From assembly GCF_019734885.1 (NCBI RefSeq), contig NZ_JAAXCM010000020.1:210800-274799 (forward strand): 64,000 nucleotides of DNA. The letters run 5' to 3'. Position 1 is the stretch's first letter, and each line of letters opens with the position of its first letter. The notes under the pieces were generated by a model, which searched no databases, was not told the DNA's origin, and saw only the letters and a program-made list of their open reading frames with translations. Of this stretch, positions 9,466 to 17,520 are shown piece by piece. The position numbers and the translations under genes were made by a program. The DNA comes from Pseudocoprococcus catus. Its GTDB lineage: Bacteria > Bacillota > Clostridia > Lachnospirales > Lachnospiraceae.

Positions 9466-10420
9466 AAATGAACTGAAGATGTCAGCCAGATCCATGCAGA
9501 TACCTGTTCTGGCAGTGATCTTTAACAGCATATTATCCGTTGTGACTTTGAGCGTTCTGTATTCTATTCGGCAGGGATATATCAGAAATGGATCAGAACC
9601 CTATTCTTCCATGATGCTTCTTTATGTGGTGGTCCTGACAATAGAGGTTGTCCTGCTGTGTCTGTTTGTACCCTCGGCGGCAGGAGGAAGTATAGCAGGA
9701 GAAAGGGAAAGGCAGACACTGGATATTCTGCTGTCATCGAGAATGTCAGTGGGGGAAATCGTCATGGGAAAACTGCTGTCCTGCATCAGTACGGCTGTTT
9801 TGCTGGTGTTTACAAGTGTTCCGATTCTGGCTGTTACTTCCATGTATGGCGGTATGCAGCTGAGCGTGCTTTATCAGTCTGCGGCCTATGTAGGATTTTT
9901 TATTTTATTTATCGGCAGTATCGGAGTTTTTTGTTCATGCCGCTTTAAGAAAACAACTTATGCCTCCATATCAGCCTATGGCGTGATCATTGCGTTGACA
10001 ATAGGCACGGGACTGCTGGTTGTTCTGCTGAATATGGCTGTCGGCGGTTTTTACGGCAATTATTTTATAACATCTTCAACAAGTGAACTTTCTTATGCCT
10101 ACAGCAGTATGGTGGATACTGCCTCCAGTGCTTCTGCGTCACATCCGGTTGCCGGTATCATTTATCTGTGGCTTCTGAATCCGGCAGTTACCTATGTATT
10201 GATTGTTTTTCATCAAATTGGAGAGATGAGTCTGGTAGAGAACTTTCTGCATGAGCTGGGGGCAGCTGATGTTGTCGTCAGTCACTGGCTGTTTATCAGT
10301 TTGATTTTCCAGGCAATTTTTATTATAGTGATGATTGTTCTGGCGACAAAATATCTGAATCCGCAGAATGAGCGTTTTAAGACAGGCACAAAAATCTTAA
10401 AAAAGCATAAAACAAAATAA
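9443..10420 (+). CDS. ABC-2 type transporter permease
   Basis: A 325-residue membrane protein with about six hydrophobic segments (the first near residues 20-40, the last near 285-310) and the AGERERQTLDILLSS segment between helices 2 and 3, which is diagnostic of ABC-2 permeases of the gliding/NosY-like group. The ATG at 9443 overlaps the ATPase gene; a second ATG six bases later is possible. Together with the ATPase and the 740-residue protein it forms a three-part export or stress-response module behind a VanRS-like regulator pair. Substrate unknown. Confidence 0.88.
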   Translation: MHMNPVYKNELKMSARSMQIPVLAVIFNSILSVVTLSVLYSIRQGYIRNGSEPYSSMMLLYVVVLTIEVVLLCLFVPSAAGGSIAGERERQTLDILLSSRMSVGEIVMGKLLSCISTAVLLVFTSVPILAVTSMYGGMQLSVLYQSAAYVGFFILFIGSIGVFCSCRFKKTTYASISAYGVIIALTIGTGLLVVLLNMAVGGFYGNYFITSSTSELSYAYSSMVDTASSASASHPVAGIIYLWLLNPAVTYVLIVFHQIGEMSLVENFLHELGAADVVVSHWLFISLIFQAIFIIVMIVLATKYLNPQNERFKTGTKILKKHKTK

Positions 10421-10510
10421 AATCTGTTGCATAACCTGAAGGAATCGTGTATAACAGATGAGAGATGCGTGAGGGCATTGGTTCGATCTTGAGATAAAGG
10501 AGTTTGGGTT

Positions 10511-11371
10511 ATGACACAGGAGAGCTGGTTTCGAAGGATATGGGGGCTGATCACACCGGAGTTGATTTATCTGGCTATATGCTACTTGATTGATATTGCA
10601 GCAGCGGGATACTGGGCTTTTTCCATGGCCGGAGATTATTCTCAGAGCAATATGGATGCTTTTGTGACGGCGTTGTCGGATAAACTGATTAAATATGCGA
10701 TGGTTCTGCAGTCGGCAGCGGCGTTTTTCAGTATTCTGATCCTGCTTCGGATGTACTTTAAAGACTACAAGAAGCGGCGTTTTGTATTTGACAGAAAGGG
10801 TACGGCGCCGGGATGGTGGCTGATACTGATCCCCATCGGGGTATTTGTTTCGCTGGCAGGTAATCTGCTGATCAATGTTTCGGATTTGGCGGCTATGTCA
10901 GAAGGCTTTGAACAGTCACAGCAGATGTTGTTTTCCGGGCCGTTGGCTGCACAGATCATTGGCATAGGTGTTATTATTCCTATTTGCGAGGAACTAATCT
11001 ACAGGGGACTGATCTTTATGCGTCTTCGCCAGTACTGCAACGTGAACCTGGCTATCGGTATTTCAGCCCTTCTGTTTGCTGCTTTTCACGGCAATATTGT
11101 TCAGGGAATCTATGCTTTTGTCACAGGGATACTGTTTGCTTATGTTTATGAGAAGTATGGTTCGCTGAAGGCACCGATGATTGTACATATTTCTGCCAAT
11201 TTGCTGTCTCTTGGGCTTGCGTGTCTGAATTATACTTTTGAAAGCAGGATGAAAGTATTGGTGGTCGGCGTTATTGCAGCAGTAATCTGTCTGGCATTTG
11301 TCTGGGTGATGGACAGACATGTGTCTGCAAAGCGGATTTATTTGAACCAGGCAGAAGCATCAGAAGCTTAA
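10511..11371 (+). CDS. CPBP-family intramembrane metalloprotease
   Basis: A 286-residue polytopic membrane protein of the CPBP (Abi, CAAX protease-like) family. The three family motifs are present: CEELIYRG (EExxxR, near residue 160), FAAFHG (FxxxH) and the C-terminal HISANL. Members cleave prenylated proteins in eukaryotes and in bacteria are linked to bacteriocin self-immunity or peptide maturation; the substrate here is not known. It lies 90 bases after the permease and ends at a strong terminator, so it may belong to the same transcript. Placement behind a two-component and ABC system would fit an envelope-defence role, as inference. Confidence 0.85.
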   Translation: MTQESWFRRIWGLITPELIYLAICYLIDIAAAGYWAFSMAGDYSQSNMDAFVTALSDKLIKYAMVLQSAAAFFSILILLRMYFKDYKKRRFVFDRKGTAPGWWLILIPIGVFVSLAGNLLINVSDLAAMSEGFEQSQQMLFSGPLAAQIIGIGVIIPICEELIYRGLIFMRLRQYCNVNLAIGISALLFAAFHGNIVQGIYAFVTGILFAYVYEKYGSLKAPMIVHISANLLSLGLACLNYTFESRMKVLVVGVIAAVICLAFVWVMDRHVSAKRIYLNQAEASEA

Positions 11372-11400
11372 TTTGAGAAGAGCTAGAAGAAATATTTGAG

Positions 11401-11452
11401 AAGGCGGAAAATTTCGACGGACAAACTCGAAATTTTCCGCCTTTTGTTTTTT
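11401..11452 (+). terminator. Strong intrinsic terminator after the CPBP gene
   Basis: A perfect 17-bp stem (11401-11417 with 11427-11443), nine-base loop, then a T-rich tail CTTTTGTTTTTT. It closes the 4.4-11.4 kb operon. Confidence 0.9.
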
Positions 11453-11550
11453 AGCGCAGAAAACTTTGTCAATGAATGATAATTGCCGTATATTTTTGGA
11501 TATGCTATACTTTTTATGTCATCAGGGATTCGAACATTTTGAAAAGGGCA

Positions 11551-11606
11551 TTGACTTTTCAAACGGGATAGTGTAATATAAACATTAGTTCGAAGAACGA
11601 ATGTTC
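11551..11606 (+). promoter_or_regulatory. recA promoter with LexA (SOS) box
   Basis: The -35 box TTGACT (11551-11556) and -10 box TAATAT (11574-11579) are 17 bases apart. Just downstream, GAACGAATGTTC at 11595-11606 matches the Gram-positive LexA box core GAAC-N4-GTTC. A LexA dimer here would cover the first transcribed bases, so repression by LexA and induction by DNA damage are inferred. The remaining bases from 11453 to 11697 hold nothing else I can identify. Confidence 0.8.
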
Positions 11607-11697
11607 ACAAAACATATGAACGATAATTTTATCATATACAAGAATGAAGCAGAGTCATGAAGGCCAGTTGGCTGCCACAGAATAAAGGAGATTTGGA

Positions 11698-12789
11698 ATG
11701 GATAACAGTGAAAAGTTGAAAGCTTTGGATGCGGCGATTTCGAAGATTGAGAAGGATTTCGGCAAGGGTGCCATTATGAAGCTTGGTGATAAGAGCAAGA
11801 ACATGGATGTTGAGACAATTCCGACAGGCTCCTTGAGTCTGGATCTTGCCCTGGGGCTTGGAGGACTTCCGAAGGGACGTGTTGTGGAGATTTACGGACC
11901 AGAATCTTCAGGTAAGACAACCGTTACATTACATATGGTTGCAGAAGTGCAGAAGCGGGGCGGCATCGCGGGCTTTATTGATGCAGAGCATGCCCTGGAT
12001 CCGGCTTATGCACGCAGAATCGGCGTAGACATTGATAATCTGTACATTTCTCAGCCGGATAATGGTGAACAGGCACTGGAGATTACAGAGATGATGGTTC
12101 GTTCCGGTGCGGTAGACATTATTGTTGTGGACTCGGTTGCAGCCCTTGTTCCGAAGGCTGAGATCGATGGTGATATGGGTGATTCCCATGTGGGCCTTCA
12201 GGCGAGATTGATGTCACAGGCTCTTAGAAAGCTGACAGCTATCATCAGCAAGTCTAATTGTATTGTTATCTTTATCAATCAGCTGCGTGAGAAGGTCGGC
12301 GTTATGTTCGGAAGTCCGGAGACAACGACAGGTGGTCGTGCCCTGAAGTTCTATTCATCTATTCGAATGGATATCCGCCGTATTGAGGCAATTAAGCAGG
12401 GTGGTGAGATTGTCGGCAACCGTACACGTGTGAAGGTTGTGAAGAACAAGGTGGCACCTCCGTTCAAGGAAGCAGAATTTGATATCATGTTTGGCAAGGG
12501 AATCTCCAGAGAAGGTGATATTCTTGATCTTGCAGCCAATACCGGTATTGTCAACAAGAGTGGTGCATGGTATTCCTACAATGATGCGAAGATTGGTCAG
12601 GGACGTGAGAATACAAAGACTTATTTCCGTGAACATCCGGAGATTATGGAAGAAGTAGAACATAAGGTTCGTGTCCATTTTGGTTTGGAGACGGATGGCA
12701 GCGATGAGAATTCAGGCAGTCAGAGAGCAGACAGTGTGAAAGCTGATTCTGATGTGACAGCTTCAGAGACAATGATGGAGAATGAATAA
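11698..12789 (+). CDS. recA: Recombinase RecA
   Basis: A complete 363-residue RecA, the strand-exchange protein of homologous recombination and the co-protease that triggers LexA cleavage. Walker A is GPESSGKTT near residue 67, Walker [11 protein letters not shown] near residue 140, followed by L1/L2 loop segments ([14 protein letters not shown] and [12 protein letters not shown]) and an acidic, variable C-terminal tail. No intein is present. An AAGGAG site precedes the ATG. The gene has an SOS box and is followed five bases later by its modulator recX, a common pairing. Confidence 0.98.
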   Translation: MDNSEKLKALDAAISKIEKDFGKGAIMKLGDKSKNMDVETIPTGSLSLDLALGLGGLPKGRVVEIYGPESSGKTTVTLHMVAEVQKRGGIAGFIDAEHALDPAYARRIGVDIDNLYISQPDNGEQALEITEMMVRSGAVDIIVVDSVAALVPKAEIDGDMGDSHVGLQARLMSQALRKLTAIISKSNCIVIFINQLREKVGVMFGSPETTTGGRALKFYSSIRMDIRRIEAIKQGGEIVGNRTRVKVVKNKVAPPFKEAEFDIMFGKGISREGDILDLAANTGIVNKSGAWYSYNDAKIGQGRENTKTYFREHPEIMEEVEHKVRVHFGLETDGSDENSGSQRADSVKADSDVTASETMMENE

Positions 12790-12794
12790 GAATA

Positions 12795-13421
12795 ATGACA
12801 GTTACAGCAATTGAGTCTGTGACGCGACATAAGATGCGGGTTTCCCTGGACGGGGAACCTGCATTTGTGTTCACAGACAGGGAGATCAGAGAGTGGAATC
12901 TGACAGAAGAGATGGAATTTGATAGAGCAGAAGAAGAGGCACTGGTTCAGTATGTCTGCCGCGAGGCAGCCAGAACAGCGATGAATCTTCTGGTGAAGAG
13001 GGATTATGCTCAGGCAGAATTATATCGAAAGTTGAGAGAAAGAGGATATAGTGAATATTTTGCACGGCAGGGAATAGCGTATGTATCCTCGTATCATTAT
13101 CTGGATGATGAACGTTATGCAAGACAGATGATCGGAAGATACAAGGGCACAGCGAGTCGGAAGATGATGATGAACAAGATGAAGCAGAAGGGGCTTTCAG
13201 ATGATGTCATCCGTGAGGTGATGGAAGCATCCGAATGGACAGATGAGATGGGAATTACCAGAGAGCTTCACAGACGTTTTTCATCGGCAGAGCAGATTGA
13301 AGAAATGGCAGATAAAGAGCGTCAGAAGCTGATCCAGTCACTGATGCGCAAGGGTTATGGTTATGGTGATATCACGCATGTGATGCGGTATTTTGAGGAA
13401 ATAGACCAGGAAAGAGTATAG
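12795..13421 (+). CDS. recX: Regulatory protein RecX
   Basis: A 208-residue RecX, a helical-repeat protein that binds in the groove of RecA filaments and limits recombination. Visible family features are the repeated three-helix units, with YAQAELYRKLRERGYS and the YLDDERYARQ segment in the middle and a repeat at the C-terminus (LIQSLMRKGYGYGDI). It starts five bases after recA and shares its promoter, so it is expected to be SOS-induced as well. Confidence 0.92.
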   Translation: MTVTAIESVTRHKMRVSLDGEPAFVFTDREIREWNLTEEMEFDRAEEEALVQYVCREAARTAMNLLVKRDYAQAELYRKLRERGYSEYFARQGIAYVSSYHYLDDERYARQMIGRYKGTASRKMMMNKMKQKGLSDDVIREVMEASEWTDEMGITRELHRRFSSAEQIEEMADKERQKLIQSLMRKGYGYGDITHVMRYFEEIDQERV

Positions 13422-13551
13422 GACTGGGATTTTTTTCATGGGATTGATTTTTATAAAAATGATGTCAGGTGAGAGTGCACAAAATTATGATTAACCCAAA
13501 ATAAATCGTCACAAAATTTTGACAATTCAAGGGGTTTTATGCATAGGATAC

Positions 13552-13580
13552 TTGACATAAGTTCAAAAAAAGTATAAAAT
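13552..13580 (+). promoter_or_regulatory. rny promoter
   Basis: A perfect -35 box TTGACA (13552-13557), 17-base spacer and -10 box TAAAAT (13575-13580) lie 48 bases before the rny start codon. Confidence 0.75.
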
Positions 13581-13628
13581 TTAAGTGTTGTATTCTAATA
13601 CAATGAAATTAAATAAGGAGGTGCTCCT

Positions 13629-15170
13629 GTGCCAGTAATAGCTATTATTGTGCTTGTTCTTGGCATTCTCCTCATTTTAGCTGGACTTTATCTGATCAAA
13701 AGCAATAAAGATAAAGCTGAGAAGATTGGCAATGCAGAAGAAAAGGCCCGTAACATTATTGATGAGGCTTTGAAAGCTGCAGAGACCAAGAAAAGAGAAG
13801 GTTTGTTGGAACTTAAGGAAGAGACTTTAAGAAATAAAAACGAACTGGAGAGAGAGAGTAAGGAACGTCGCGCAGAACTGCAGAAGTTCGAGAAGCGTGT
13901 TCTTGCTAAGGAAGAAGCACTTGACAGAAAGGGAGACTCACTTGAGAAGCGCGAGAGTCAGCTGGCTTCCAGAGAAGATAAGCTGAACAAACGTCAGGCT
14001 GAAGTGGATGCCCTGAGTGAAAAGAGAGTACAGGAACTTGAACGAATCTCAGGATTGACCTCCGAACAGGCAAAAGATTATCTTCTGAAGACTGTGGAAG
14101 ATGAAGTGAAACATGAAACAGCAATGTTAGTGAAGGAACTTGAAACCAGGGCAAAGGAAGAGGCAGGCAAGAAAGCCAAGGAATATGTGGTAACAGCGAT
14201 TCAGAAATGTGCTGCTGACCATGTAGCAGAGACAACAATCTCTGTTGTACCGCTTCCGAATGACGAGATGAAAGGTCGTATTATCGGTCGTGAAGGCCGG
14301 AATATCCGTACACTTGAGACGATGACAGGTGTTGATCTTATTATTGATGATACACCGGAAGCAGTTATCCTTTCGAGCTTTGACCCGATCCGCCGTGAGG
14401 TTGCCCGAATTGCCCTTGAGAAATTAATTGTCGATGGACGTATCCATCCGGCCAGAATCGAAGAGATGGTAGAGAAGGCTCAGAAGGAAGTCGAGACAAT
14501 GATTCGCGAGGAAGGTGAAGCTGCTACACTGGAAGTCGGTGTACATGGTATTCATCCGGAACTTGTACGTCTCCTGGGTAAGATGAAGTTCAGAACAAGC
14601 TATGGTCAGAATGCTTTGAAGCATTCTATTGAAGTGGCTCAGTTATCAGGATTACTGGCAGCTGAGATCGGCGTTGATGTTCGTATGGCGAAACGTGCGG
14701 GATTATTGCATGATATAGGCAAGTCTGTTGACCATGAGATGGAGGGATCTCATATCCAGATTGGCGTTGATTTATGTAAGAAGTACAAAGAGTCACCGAT
14801 TGTTATTAATGCTGTTGAATCACATCATGGTGATGTAGAACCGACATCGTTGATTGCATGTATTGTACAGGCTGCAGATACAATTTCAGCTGCAAGACCT
14901 GGTGCAAGACGTGAAACACTTGAAACCTACACAAACAGATTGAATCAATTAGAAGATATTACCAACAGCTTTAAGGGTGTTGAGAAATCTTTTGCAATTC
15001 AGGCAGGTAGAGAGATTCGTGTAATGGTAGTTCCAGAGCAGGTAAGTGATGCAGATATGATCTTACTTGCAAGAGATATAGCGAAGCAGATTGAAGCGGA
15101 GCTTGAATATCCAGGCCAGATTAAAGTAAATGTAATCAGAGAGTCAAGAGTGATGGAATATGCAAAATAG
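13629..15170 (+). CDS. rny: Ribonuclease Y
   Basis: A 513-residue endoribonuclease that starts mRNA decay in Firmicutes. Parts in order: one N-terminal membrane helix (about residues 3-22), a long charged coiled coil (about 25-190), a KH RNA-binding domain ([15 protein letters not shown] near residue 217) and an HD metal-dependent phosphohydrolase domain with [10 protein letters not shown] near residue 361. Translation starts at GTG 13629, set by an AAGGAGGT ribosome site six bases upstream. It has its own promoter and terminator and so is a single-gene transcript. Confidence 0.97.
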   Translation: MPVIAIIVLVLGILLILAGLYLIKSNKDKAEKIGNAEEKARNIIDEALKAAETKKREGLLELKEETLRNKNELERESKERRAELQKFEKRVLAKEEALDRKGDSLEKRESQLASREDKLNKRQAEVDALSEKRVQELERISGLTSEQAKDYLLKTVEDEVKHETAMLVKELETRAKEEAGKKAKEYVVTAIQKCAADHVAETTISVVPLPNDEMKGRIIGREGRNIRTLETMTGVDLIIDDTPEAVILSSFDPIRREVARIALEKLIVDGRIHPARIEEMVEKAQKEVETMIREEGEAATLEVGVHGIHPELVRLLGKMKFRTSYGQNALKHSIEVAQLSGLLAAEIGVDVRMAKRAGLLHDIGKSVDHEMEGSHIQIGVDLCKKYKESPIVINAVESHHGDVEPTSLIACIVQAADTISAARPGARRETLETYTNRLNQLEDITNSFKGVEKSFAIQAGREIRVMVVPEQVSDADMILLARDIAKQIEAELEYPGQIKVNVIRESRVMEYAK

Positions 15171-15232
15171 CTTGCGGTAAGTGAGTGTATATCCGACAAA
15201 CGATTTGTTTATAAACTTTGATAGGGAATAAT

Positions 15233-15273
15233 AGAGGCAGAATAGATCGATGATCGGTGTTCTGCCTCTTTTT
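15233..15273 (+). terminator. Intrinsic terminator after rny
   Basis: AGAGGCAGAA (15233-15242) pairs with 15260-15269 and is followed by TTTTT. Confidence 0.85.
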
Positions 15274-15347
15274 AATGACAATACGATTCAGAAGACGCAG
15301 GTATACTTGGAAAAATCCTAGTACTATGCATAAAAAGTGAAATGTGG

Positions 15348-15362
15348 TATAGTTGTACTATA
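15348..15362 (+). promoter_or_regulatory. Palindrome TATAGT-TGT-ACTATA upstream of mrp
   Basis: A perfect six-base inverted repeat spaced by three bases lies 30 bases before the mrp start. Its left half, TATAGT, could also be the -10 box of the promoter, so a protein bound here would block transcription. No regulator is identified; the site is proposed only on its symmetry and position. Confidence 0.4.
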
Positions 15363-15391
15363 CGTTGAAAATAAGAAAGGGTGTAAATACA

Positions 15392-16225
15392 ATGAGTGAA
15401 GCATGTAATGAATCAAGCTGCAGTTCATGTTCTGTAGAGGGATGTTCATCAAGAAAAGCAGCAGATATGAAAGAACCGGCCAACCAGTATAGCCATATTA
15501 AACATGTAATTGGTATTGTCAGCGGTAAAGGCGGTGTAGGAAAGTCACTTGTAACATCAGAATTGGCAGTGAAGCTGCACAGACAGGGATATAAAGTCGG
15601 CATTTTGGATGCAGATATCACGGGTCCTTCTATTCCGAAGGTATTTGGTATTCATGAGAAGGCTGTAGGCAATGATAAGGGTGTTTTCCCGGCTCAGACA
15701 CCGGAAGGAATTAAGATTATTTCGGTTAATCTGATGCTTGATAATGAAGAAGATCCGGTTGTCTGGAGAGGCCCGGTTATTGCAGGTGTGGTAAAACAGT
15801 TCTGGAATGAAGTTATCTGGGGCGATCTGGACTATCTTCTTGTTGATATGCCTCCAGGCACCGGGGATGTTCCTCTGACAGTATTCCAGTCTCTGCCGGT
15901 AGATGGCGTTATCATTGTTACGTCTCCTCAGGAACTGGTTGAAATGATTGTCAAGAAAGCCTATAACATGGCGAAGATGATGAATGTACCGGTACTTGGT
16001 CTTGTTCAGAATATGAGTTACCTGCTTTGCCCGGATTGCGGCAGAATGATTTATATTTACGGTGAGGGCAAGGGAGAACAGACAGCTAAGGAACTTTCTA
16101 TTCCATCCTATGCAAGTCTTCCAATCGATCCGTCCATTGCAGCTTTATGTGATGCCGGCAGGATTGAGGAATTCGATCATCCTTATCTGGATGCAATGGT
16201 GAAATACTTGTCATCTTTAAATTAA
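15392..16225 (+). CDS. mrp: Mrp/NBP35-type iron-sulfur cluster carrier ATPase
   Basis: A 277-residue P-loop ATPase of the Mrp/ApbC/NBP35 family that delivers Fe-S clusters to target enzymes. A Cys-rich N-terminal tail (Cys5, 10, 13 and 18) precedes the deviant Walker A GKGGVGKS (about residue 42) and the family's CPDCG motif near residue 213, which binds a bridging cluster in the dimer. The start was placed at the ATG at 15392, as the frame continues upstream without a ribosome site. The molybdenum hydroxylase operon begins 21 bases after its stop; that enzyme has two Fe-S clusters, so a dedicated maturation role is plausible though not proven. Confidence 0.9.
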   Translation: MSEACNESSCSSCSVEGCSSRKAADMKEPANQYSHIKHVIGIVSGKGGVGKSLVTSELAVKLHRQGYKVGILDADITGPSIPKVFGIHEKAVGNDKGVFPAQTPEGIKIISVNLMLDNEEDPVVWRGPVIAGVVKQFWNEVIWGDLDYLLVDMPPGTGDVPLTVFQSLPVDGVIIVTSPQELVEMIVKKAYNMAKMMNVPVLGLVQNMSYLLCPDCGRMIYIYGEGKGEQTAKELSIPSYASLPIDPSIAALCDAGRIEEFDHPYLDAMVKYLSSLN

Positions 16226-16246
16226 TTCACACTAAAGGGAGAGAAC

Positions 16247-17068
16247 ATGTTTACTATCAGAGAATATGCCATGCCTGAGACACTGGATGAGGCCTATACA
16301 ATACTGAAATCCAGAAAAGGCAATCAGATCCTTGGCGGATGTGCATGGTTACGATTAGGGAAAAAAAGAATTAATATCGCAGTTGATCTGACAAAATGTG
16401 GTCTTGATTACATTAGAGAAGATGACGAACAGATAGAGATTGGGGCCATGACTTCTTATCGCAGTGTGGAAACCTGTGATATTCTGAAGAAGTATTTTAA
16501 CGGTGTGATCGCCGACTCAGTTTCTTCTATTATCGGTACACAGTTTAGAAATACGGTGACAGTGGGCGGTTCTGTCTACGGCCGTTTTGGTTTTTCGGAT
16601 TTTCTGACACCGCTTTTGACGTTGGATACATCTGTTGTACTCTACAAGAGAGGAAGCATTTCGCTGGAGACATTTATGACGATGCCTTATGAAAAGGAGA
16701 TCATTGAGAAGATCGTGATCAAGAAAGACGGACGGAAGTCCTCTTATCAGATGTTTCGCAATTCCAGAGGGGATTTTCCTATTCTGAATCTTGCAGCCAG
16801 CAGGACAGAAGCAGGACAGTGGATTGTGACTGTGGGAGCCAGAGGACCGAAAGCCATCAGGGCGGAGAAGACAGCGGCTTTTCTGAGTGACAAATTGTCA
16901 CAGAATGCATTGAAAGCGGAAGATGTTGAAGCTGTTATTCAAGAAGCAGGAGAAATCCTCGTCAGTGAAGTGACGTTTACAAGTAATATGCGGGCAAGCG
17001 CAGAGTACAGACGTATTCTTGGCAAAGTGCTCTTAGGTAAGGCAGTCAGGGAGGTGATGGCATGCTAG
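16247..17068 (+). CDS. Molybdenum hydroxylase, FAD-binding subunit
   Basis: A 273-residue flavoprotein subunit of the xanthine dehydrogenase/CO dehydrogenase family. It carries the FAD-binding segments ILGGCAWLR near residue 26 and TVTVGGSVYGRFGFSD near residue 104, with a C-terminal domain resembling the CO dehydrogenase flavoprotein C-domain. It should pass electrons from the Fe-S subunit to an acceptor. The length is near the short end for the family. It overlaps the next gene by seven bases and belongs to a medium-small-large subunit operon; substrate (purine, nicotinate or other heterocycle) cannot be read from the sequence. Confidence 0.88.
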   Translation: MFTIREYAMPETLDEAYTILKSRKGNQILGGCAWLRLGKKRINIAVDLTKCGLDYIREDDEQIEIGAMTSYRSVETCDILKKYFNGVIADSVSSIIGTQFRNTVTVGGSVYGRFGFSDFLTPLLTLDTSVVLYKRGSISLETFMTMPYEKEIIEKIVIKKDGRKSSYQMFRNSRGDFPILNLAASRTEAGQWIVTVGARGPKAIRAEKTAAFLSDKLSQNALKAEDVEAVIQEAGEILVSEVTFTSNMRASAEYRRILGKVLLGKAVREVMAC

Positions 17069-17520
17069 TTCATATTTTTATCAATGGAGAAAAGAGAAAA
17101 GTGCATTGCCAGCCTGATGCCATGCTTTTGGAAGTACTCAGAGATGCTGGCTGCAAGAGTGTCAAATGCGGCTGTGATACGACCAACTGCGGTCTTTGTA
17201 CCGTATGGCTGGACGGCAAACCGGTGCTGTCCTGTTCTGTTCCGGCAGCCAGAGTGAATGAACGACATGTGACGACACTGGAAGGTATTCAGGATGAAGC
17301 GGAAGCTTTCGGTAAGTATCTGGTGGGTGAAGGCGCAGAGCAGTGCGGTTTCTGCAGTCCGGGACTCATTATGAATGTCGTTGCCATGAAGAAAGAACTG
17401 GATCATCCGACAGATGATGAGATTCGTCACTATTTGGAGGGCAATCTCTGCAGATGTACCGGATATATGGGACAGATGCGTGCCATCAGACAGTATGTGG
17501 ATGAGGAGGTAGAAGCATGA
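17062..17520 (+). CDS. Molybdenum hydroxylase, [2Fe-2S] subunit
   Basis: A 152-residue subunit with two [2Fe-2S] clusters. The N-terminal ferredoxin-type domain has the Cys set in KCGCDTTNCGLC and a further Cys at VLSC; the C-terminal all-helical domain has CGFCSPG and CRCTGY, which bind the cluster next to the molybdenum cofactor. It relays electrons from the Mo site to FAD. Its start overlaps the FAD subunit and its stop overlaps the large subunit (ATGA), indicating tight coupling and equal synthesis. Confidence 0.95.
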   Translation: MLVHIFINGEKRKVHCQPDAMLLEVLRDAGCKSVKCGCDTTNCGLCTVWLDGKPVLSCSVPAARVNERHVTTLEGIQDEAEAFGKYLVGEGAEQCGFCSPGLIMNVVAMKKELDHPTDDEIRHYLEGNLCRCTGYMGQMRAIRQYVDEEVEA

